Below, piece after piece: positions 57,654 to 64,000 of a stretch of DNA of 64,000 nt. Position numbers and translations under genes: made by a program. Positions within the stretch are counted from its first letter, which is position 1, and each line of letters begins with the position of its first letter. Source of the stretch: Brachypodium distachyon (Eukaryota > Streptophyta > Magnoliopsida > Poales > Poaceae); the NCBI RefSeq assembly GCF_000005505.3, contig NC_016131.3, positions 8,701,501-8,765,500 on the forward strand, read 5' to 3'. The notes beneath the pieces are model-generated. The model saw only the letters and a list, made by a program, of their open reading frames with translations. It was not told the origin of the DNA and made no database searches.

Positions 57654-59454
57654 GTACAATGCTGATTTCTGAGAGTGTTGAGGTAAAAGTTTGTGTGTTT
57701 AGTCAGATTTGGCTCTTCAACTTTTCTCTGAGATATATCACAACCATCATATTTTAAATAGCATCTGTTTTCTAGATAAGAGGCACACAAGTTTACATGC
57801 GGACATGGTTGTTAATTTAGTCCAACCATCATATTTGAAAGCAAGTGGTTGGCATGAATTGATTCTGAGATATTCTTCATTGGTTTTGAACACTTGGAGT
57901 GATAAGACTAAATGTATGTTATATCAAATTGGTAATTGAGACTGCTTTCTTTGTAGCCTACAATAGGTGCAAGCTACATGGGCTTAATCAGAATGAACCG
58001 TCATGAATATTTTGGATTGTGGTATTTAGCTTCTGAATTATATATTAGTTAATGTGGCCAACCTTTTTGTATCCATATATGTTCACAAAAATGAGTGTGC
58101 TCATCCATTCAATTGGGAATTATTAGAGTAATTCAATTTAGATAATATTTCTCAGTTAGGCGCACACACAGTAGAGATAGCTAAGGTCTTGGTTAACTAG
58201 AGTTTTGGTCCACATCTACCCCTATTTTTGCACCTGGACGTGTTGGACTTTATAGTTTATAATATGGCCTCAAAACAAGATTATAATCCTTCCTTTGGCA
58301 TTTCAATTTAGTATGTTCCTGTCACTCAAGATGGCTTCGTGTTATCACAGAATTAATATACACGTTCATACTATAAATAATGTTTTGCTGGTCCTCTCCC
58401 CCTGCCCCCTTCTCTCTTTCTATGGCTTACTAATGCTTGCCGTTGTGGGAAATTGAGATTTTGTCTTCGCCGTGTAGGTATGAAGCGTTGGCCTGAGATG
58501 AAATTATCCCAAGACTACCAAGGTTTAAAATCCAAGGCAATATGCACAACATTCTACAGGAATTACAATTTGACATGATATATATAATGCTTGTTCGCGA
58601 TATTTATGTCTAAATATGTCCTGTAGTGATTCTTTGCCGCAAATGCAGTGCCTTGGTTAGCACTATTGGCTACATCAATTTTTATAGTTAATTTCTGAAC
58701 ATAGGTAATGTGATTTTCGTGTAATCGTTGTCTCTGCCGCCTACTGCCTGACTCTTGTTGTTATAAATAGTGTCTGGGTCGATGTAGGCGCCACCTTTTT
58801 TTTTCTTTTTTGGGTGCAGCATTTTCATAGTCTACCCTATGTGGTCCTTGGTTGCTTATGTCCATAGTTATGTTTTATGCTTGACGGCTTGCTAATTAGC
58901 ATTTATATCTCAAAGAAAATAATAATAGGTGCGTGCCATGAGAGACCCGCAACTCCTGGTGTTAGCTGCTTGTCAGCCTGCCATCTTCTGACTAGCAAGC
59001 TTTTAAGCTTCACGGAACACAATGGCTTCCATTTCCGGCCCTCTCTGTTTTGTAATTGCTTCAAATTATTTCGGTGGCTAATGATAGTTCTTTTGCTTTA
59101 GGCCAATTTTGAGAAAGTACAAAATGATGTTAGATTTAGTTATCTCTCAGCGGTGGTTCTGTGTCCAATGGAGTTCAAGTCTTCTGCTAGGGTGCTATGC
59201 GCATAAACAAAATATATGAGGGTATACTCTTCTGACGAGCGTTTTTTATTGGCCTGATGTTGCATATAATAATTACATGTTCAATACTAAATTTGTCGGC
59301 ACATAATGCCATGGGTTTCTATGCATGGCACAACCTCTACAAATTTGATGTAGAGAAAACAACTACGCATAACGACACAATTTTATATGAAATCAGTGAC
59401 GGGACACATACGACGGCGCGGCGAATCGCGCCTATCCGGCTAGTAGACTTGGAC

Positions 59455-59602
59455 GTAACATGTTGTGAGAATTTTCCAAAAAAAAAACATGTTGTGAGAT
59501 TTTGAGTATTGAGCGTCAAACTCTTTACTCGTAACATGTGAGAATTTCCCAAAAAAAAACATGTTGTGAGATTTTGAGTATTGAGCGTCAAACTCTTTGC
59601 TC
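59455..59602. repeat. Two-copy ~75-bp tandem repeat
   Basis: Units 59455-59530 and 59531-59602 both contain GTAACATG, GAGAATTT, an A-run, then ACATGTTGTGAGATTTTGAG and GAGCGTCAAACTCTTT. The first copy has three extra bases near its start. Confidence 0.85.
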
Positions 59603-59668
59603 ATCAGTCACGTCTCATTGTTTTCTCCGCCGTCCACCTCCTTTTAGAGCTTCTGTGAGGCTATACTA

Positions 59669-59739
59669 CTCCCTCCGATCGATCCATAACAAGAAGACTC
59701 TGTACTAGATCCAAGACGCTTATCATAGATCGGAGGAAG
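59669..59739. mobile_element. Short Stowaway-like MITE
   Basis: CTCCCTCCGATCGATCCATA to CATAGATCGGAGGAAG, 71 bp, TA flanks. Confidence 0.7.
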
Positions 59740-60720
59740 TAAAATTTAAGAAAATCAAAGTTAGTGAATTTTGAATTTTTTTAATATTTTAAATATCATG
59801 TATGTTTCATTTTGAATCCATTAAGGTTTTACTCTGATCTCCCTATGACATTTGGGTGTAGGTGGTATAAGTATGAGACAGGTTCTAACTTGTCATGCCA
59901 TGTCAGGTCCGGTTTTGCATAGGAAGAGATTTCCTTCAAAATATTCCTTATTTGGCCCATTGAAAAACGTGACGGAGCTTTGGTTGGACGGATGACATAC
60001 TCCACTATGTAAGGAAGGAGGGATTATCATGTGTTTTTATTTTCTTGGGATTGCACATGTGCATTGGCTTTTACAATTTGTTGAGATGCACAAGAGCCAA
60101 ATAAGTATAAGAGTATTTGAGATCTGCTGCGGGCACGAAGTTCCTCGGCACATATTCAATTTCTGCATATCAACATTTGATACCTAGTGACAGTCTCAGG
60201 CATTTTTTTCCCCGAAAACGAGGATGACCCTGGCCTCTGCATCGACTAATGCACATCCATAAATGATTAGAGTAGGCAAAGCCAGATGAAAAAGCCAAAC
60301 AAAATCGACAAAAAGAAAAAACAGTGATTCCTTTCCACCAAATTACCAGAAACAAAAAGAAAACACAACTCCTAGAGAAAGCCTCCATGAAAAAACGCCA
60401 CATATGCGCTGATGATGACAATTCCAATCTAAAATCGAACTCGGGGTTTTGATCACAAAAGCAAGCTTCGCCACTTCAATGTCAGGTTTATAATTTTTTC
60501 CAAATGTTGGTTCGAGAGTTTTCAAACAGAAGAGAAGGAGCGAACCATTTACGCACACCAAATCGACCGTGACGTCCATATAAACGGACGGATCGCGCGA
60601 GCAAACGAAGCCGGAAGCCCGTCGGAACAAAAGACTCCACGGTCACGACACGAACCCGTCGTGCCGAACTTCACTTCATCTTGCGGGGGAAGAAAGGAAG
60701 ACCAGCGCGGAGACGCAGCC

Positions 60721-63700
60721 ATGTGGCGGCGGGTTCTGTCGGCGGCGCTCACGCTGGGCGTCGGCGCCGGCGGGGCCGCCATCGCCTCCTCCGACGACCC
60801 CGCCGCGACCCTCAAGATCTGCACGCACCTTCCCCCTCGCCTCCTCCGCGACTCCGTCGCCGCCACCACCATCGCGCTCGACTACCAGTACTCCCTGTGG
60901 GGCCTCGAGCCGGGCACCCCCGCCTGGCTCCAAGCCAAGCACGAAACCCACCTTCGGTCAGCCAACCGCCTCCAGGAGCTCTGCTTCCGCAACGGCGGCA
61001 TCTACATCAAGCTCGGCCAGCACATTGCACAGCTGGTACGGAATTGGCCTCTGTATCGACAGCTATGGGCATTTGGAGATTCCTGTGCTTATAAGATTGC
61101 GTGATTTTGTCATTGAGGATTAGCTAATTGTTTTCAGGAGTATGTGGTGCCAGAGGAGTACGTGCAGACGATGAGGGCATCGATGCTGAAGAGATGCCCC
61201 GTTTCGTCATACGAGGAAGTCCGCCGGGTGTTCAGGAAAGATATTGGGGAATTGCCGGAAACTGTTAGTTCAACCTTCCTTGCATTACTATCTTGTCCAG
61301 TTGTCCTACATCTCGCTGTAGGAATTTAGCTGCTGCACATAGTGCATAACGATCAGTGATGGTGTATTAATTAGCAAAACCCACAATAAGAATGAGTGAA
61401 TGACCGAGCTTAGTGCGGTTGTTGTCCAATGGAGTACTCACGCTCTCATCAAATGATGGCTTGTTGTTAATTTAGAAGAAACTCCGAGTCTGACATAAAG
61501 TTTCTCTTTCCCCTTATCCTGGTGGTGTAGGTTTTTGCAGAATTCGATCCTGTTCCACTCGCAAGTGCTTCTCTTGCACAAGTTCACGCCGCCACAACAC
61601 ATGATGGACAAAAAGTTGCTGTTAAGGTTGCAATATGACAAAAGACTGCAGTTCGTCTCGAGTTCAATTATGCCTAGTTTGAACTCCCACATTATGACAT
61701 TAGAATTCAGACTTATCCAGCTTGCTGTTTTCCTCACTTTTATTATCCATGTCACTTGCAGGTTCAGCACGACCACTTAACAGATACGTCTGTAATAGAT
61801 ATCGCCACTGTGGATTTGTTAGTGAATGCTCTTCATTATATTTTCCCTACATTTGACTATAGGTACAAATTCTTCATTTTTTAACATGCCAACTCGAAAG
61901 CTTATAGCTATTAGCCTTATATACTGATGCTTACAGTTATTGTGACACGGACAAGTTTTCTCGAAACAGTAGCTAGGTCAACCATAATATTGATGCTGCC
62001 ATCTTGTTTAATTGCACATGGGAGTCACTCTCCTGAATGTACTGGGCATAACCGCTAAATTTTATGAATTACAAAAATCTACTTTGACTTTCAGCTTCCT
62101 CATTATTTGATTAGGATACTATGAATACGGACATGTTTGATGCTTTCCATTAAAGAACAATCTGTAATTCCTGGATTTTTGTGATCTACAGTGCAGGCAT
62201 ATTCCCAAAAGATTCAGTCACCTTTCTACAATGACTATATAAATTGAAATGCTCATGAAAAATGTGTTATGAAGATCTTCATCTAGTGTGAAGTAGGCAA
62301 ACAACTACTCCCTCCGTTCCTAAATACTTGTCGCTGTTTTAGTGCAAGTTACTAAAAAAGCGACAAGTATTTAGTTTTGCACTAAAACAGCGACAAGTAT
62401 TTAGGAACGGAGGGAGTATATGTTGTTCATTAATGCAGCACATTATCTTTTTGCATGTTGGAATAAACTCTAGCTATTCATCAGCAGCATAAGATTTGCA
62501 TGCAGTGTTCATACTATGTTCACTGACTTAATTCTGTGATAATATCGTCGCTTTCCATGCTGTGCCATTTTACGTTAATACCACTAAAATTGGTCCCTGC
62601 AGGTGGTTAGTTGATGAAATTCGAGAAAGTGCGCCAAAGGTACCATTTTGAGATTATTATTATTTTATTTACGTCCTTGCCGTTGTTTCTTGGATTTTAG
62701 TATATCCGTTATTAGTTTCTTTTTGTTTTCCTGGAAAGTGCATTACCCTTTTGGTATGGTTTGCCATGTCATAATCATTTTTGTCTATTTTATGTCCATG
62801 ATTACCACCTTGTAGGATCACTACGTCGATATTGAATTTTATGATTACCAGTATGCTTTTTTATACAATATCTCTATGTCAGCTGATATATTATCCTTGT
62901 AGCGAAAATGCAAAGGGAAAGATTACATAATCTCGAGTCTATACTAACTTCTTTCATGGTTTCAGGAATTAGATTTTTTGTGTGAAGCTGCAAACAGTGA
63001 AAGATGTTTGGATAACTTTAGAAAGTTGTCTCCTAAAATTGCGAATAGCATATATGCCCCCAAGGTTTATTGGAGCCTTAGCACACCGAGAATTCTCACT
63101 ATGGAGTATATGGATGCCAAGGAGGTAACTGATGTCAAAGGCATTAAAGACCTTGGAGTTTGCCCTGTTGATGTTTCAAACCTAGTAAGTTTGGCACAAA
63201 ACAGTTATTTAAAAAAAGACGTGCTAATCTGTTCTTTATGGATACTCACTCCACAGTTGTGTAGGTCAATAAAGCATTTGCTGAGATGATTTTCAAGCAT
63301 GGTTTTGTTCATTGTGATCCCCATGCTGCCAATATGATGATCCGACCCTTGCCACAAGACAGTGGAAAATGGCTTGGTGAGAATCTTGCTTGCCAGCATC
63401 TCAAAGTAATCCAATGAGGCATCCGATATATTTCTGCTCTCCTGAACTGCATCACAGTTTGTGTCCTATCCATTAGTAACAACGCCACATTAAGTGAATT
63501 AATTGAAGAGTGTATAATATGTATATTTGTTCATTAACATTCGATGCAAAGAAGAGTTTTGGTAGCGTGAGATGTGTGAATTTATGAGAATGCTATTGCA
63601 TGGCTTATATTTATCGGATAGGCCAGTTACTGCATTGTTCTGTGTGGTGGTACAGTCGTATAACAGAACTAACTGACTGTTATTTTGCTGGAGTGTAGGA

Positions 63701-64000
63701 CGAAAACGGCCACAATTGATTCTTCTCGACCATGGTCTTTACAAAGAACTTGATTACGCTACTCGGATAAACTATGCTAACCTTTGGAAGGTGACAAACT
63801 GACAATGCTATTACATCTTCTTTTCTGATCCTAATTCAGTAGTCAGTACTTTAGTATTTTCTATTTTGTTTGTTGTTCAATGTAGGCACTTGTTTTCGCT
63901 GATGAAAAAGCAATTAAGGAGTACAGCGTCAAACTAGGTGCTGGGGAGGATCTTCACGCACTTTTTGCTGGTGTTCTCACAATGAGGCCATGGAAAAGTG
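60721..64000 (+). CDS. ABC1/ADCK1-type atypical kinase (UbiB family), partial at window edge
   Basis: Exons 60721-61035, 61138-61263, 61531-61626, 61762-61862, 62603-62639, 62966-63184, 63265-63376, 63699-63790 and 63886 onward join in phase. The visible family motifs are [10 protein letters not shown] (KxGQ), ASASLAQVH (A-rich loop replacing the glycine loop), VAVK (ATP lysine), [12 protein letters not shown] (catalytic loop) and [10 protein letters not shown] (metal-binding DHG). The start [20 protein letters not shown] looks like an organelle-targeting or membrane N-terminus. It closely resembles the Arabidopsis ADCK1-like protein ATATH9 as I recall it. Relatives act in mitochondrial or plastid lipid and quinone metabolism. 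The 3' end lies beyond the window. A Stowaway MITE lies in the fourth intron. Confidence 0.92.
62308..62416. mobile_element. Stowaway-like MITE, near-perfect hairpin
   Basis: A 109-bp element with ends CTCCCTCCGTTCCTAAATAC and GTATTTAGGAACGGAGGGAG, which are exact inverses, and TA flanks. Internal CGACAAGTATTTAG words are repeated. In the fourth intron of the ABC1-type kinase gene. Confidence 0.9.

Larger units (their letters stand above)
57671..60720. other. Gene-free spacer
   Basis: AT-rich; holds the tandem repeat at 59455 and the Stowaway remnant at 59669. No coding frame is supported until the ABC1-type gene. Confidence 0.5.

Noticed and set aside
56089..57790. Long minus-strand frames of 197 and 414 codons
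   Set aside because: They run antisense to the DUF2828 fragment and through the Yippee upstream region. Composition is Arg/Ala-rich with no domain.
1..64000. CRISPR arrays, operons, tRNA or rRNA genes
   Set aside because: None seen. The DNA is plant nuclear sequence, and the only tRNA-like signal is the B box of the Au SINE.

Overview
The window is nuclear DNA of a grass, most likely a Triticeae or other Pooideae species. The coding sequences are intron-split plant housekeeping genes with GT-AG junctions and GC-rich first exons. The adenylosuccinate synthetase closely resembles the wheat enzyme as I remember it. The spaces between genes hold an Au SINE, many Stowaway MITEs with CTCCCTCCGT ends, Tourist/Harbinger-like MITEs and LINE remnants. 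This is all reading by eye; no alignment or database search was run.

Layout, left to right: 1-768, the 3' end of an N-terminal acetyltransferase of NAA20 type (+). 1416-1995, two abutting Tourist-like MITEs. About 2946-4437, a decayed Harbinger-like element. 5296-5815, a small ERD15-like PAM2 protein (+). 6981-11043, plastid-type adenylosuccinate synthetase (-), whose first intron holds an antisense LINE fragment. 11333-11647, an Au SINE with clean target-site duplications. 13896-21355, Pescadillo (-), 14 exons, with MITEs crowding its introns. 23727-26840, a CDT2/DTL WD40 protein (+), 15 exons. 28481-29134, an unrecognised open frame. 30521-31090, an oleosin (+). 32190-33446, a broken PIF/Harbinger transposase (-). 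34516-36815, a double F-box gene with frameshifts and a stop (+). 38787-39259, a short retroposed segment. 40120-40632, a small unknown membrane protein (-). 45026-47311, a CCCH zinc-finger/ankyrin protein (-). About 48065-49215, a degenerate repeat. 51674-52628, a possible MULE or Pack-MULE. 53658-56061, a Yippee-like protein (-), 5 exons. About 56822-57473, a broken DUF2828 fragment (+). 60721 to the end, an ABC1/ADCK1-type atypical kinase (+), cut off by the window edge.

The intact genes do not form one pathway. They cover protein acetylation, RNA-binding or stress adaptors, purine synthesis, ribosome biogenesis, replication licensing, seed oil storage and mitochondrial or plastid kinase function. 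Two promoters carry elements that fit their genes: a telo-box plus site II elements at Pescadillo, and E2F-like sites at CDT2. I saw no clearly new biological system. The most unusual items are the tandem F-box fusion gene, a paralogous empty site that records a Stowaway insertion, a 3-bp target site shared by two MITEs, and short retroposed segments with perfect 16-17 bp flanking repeats.
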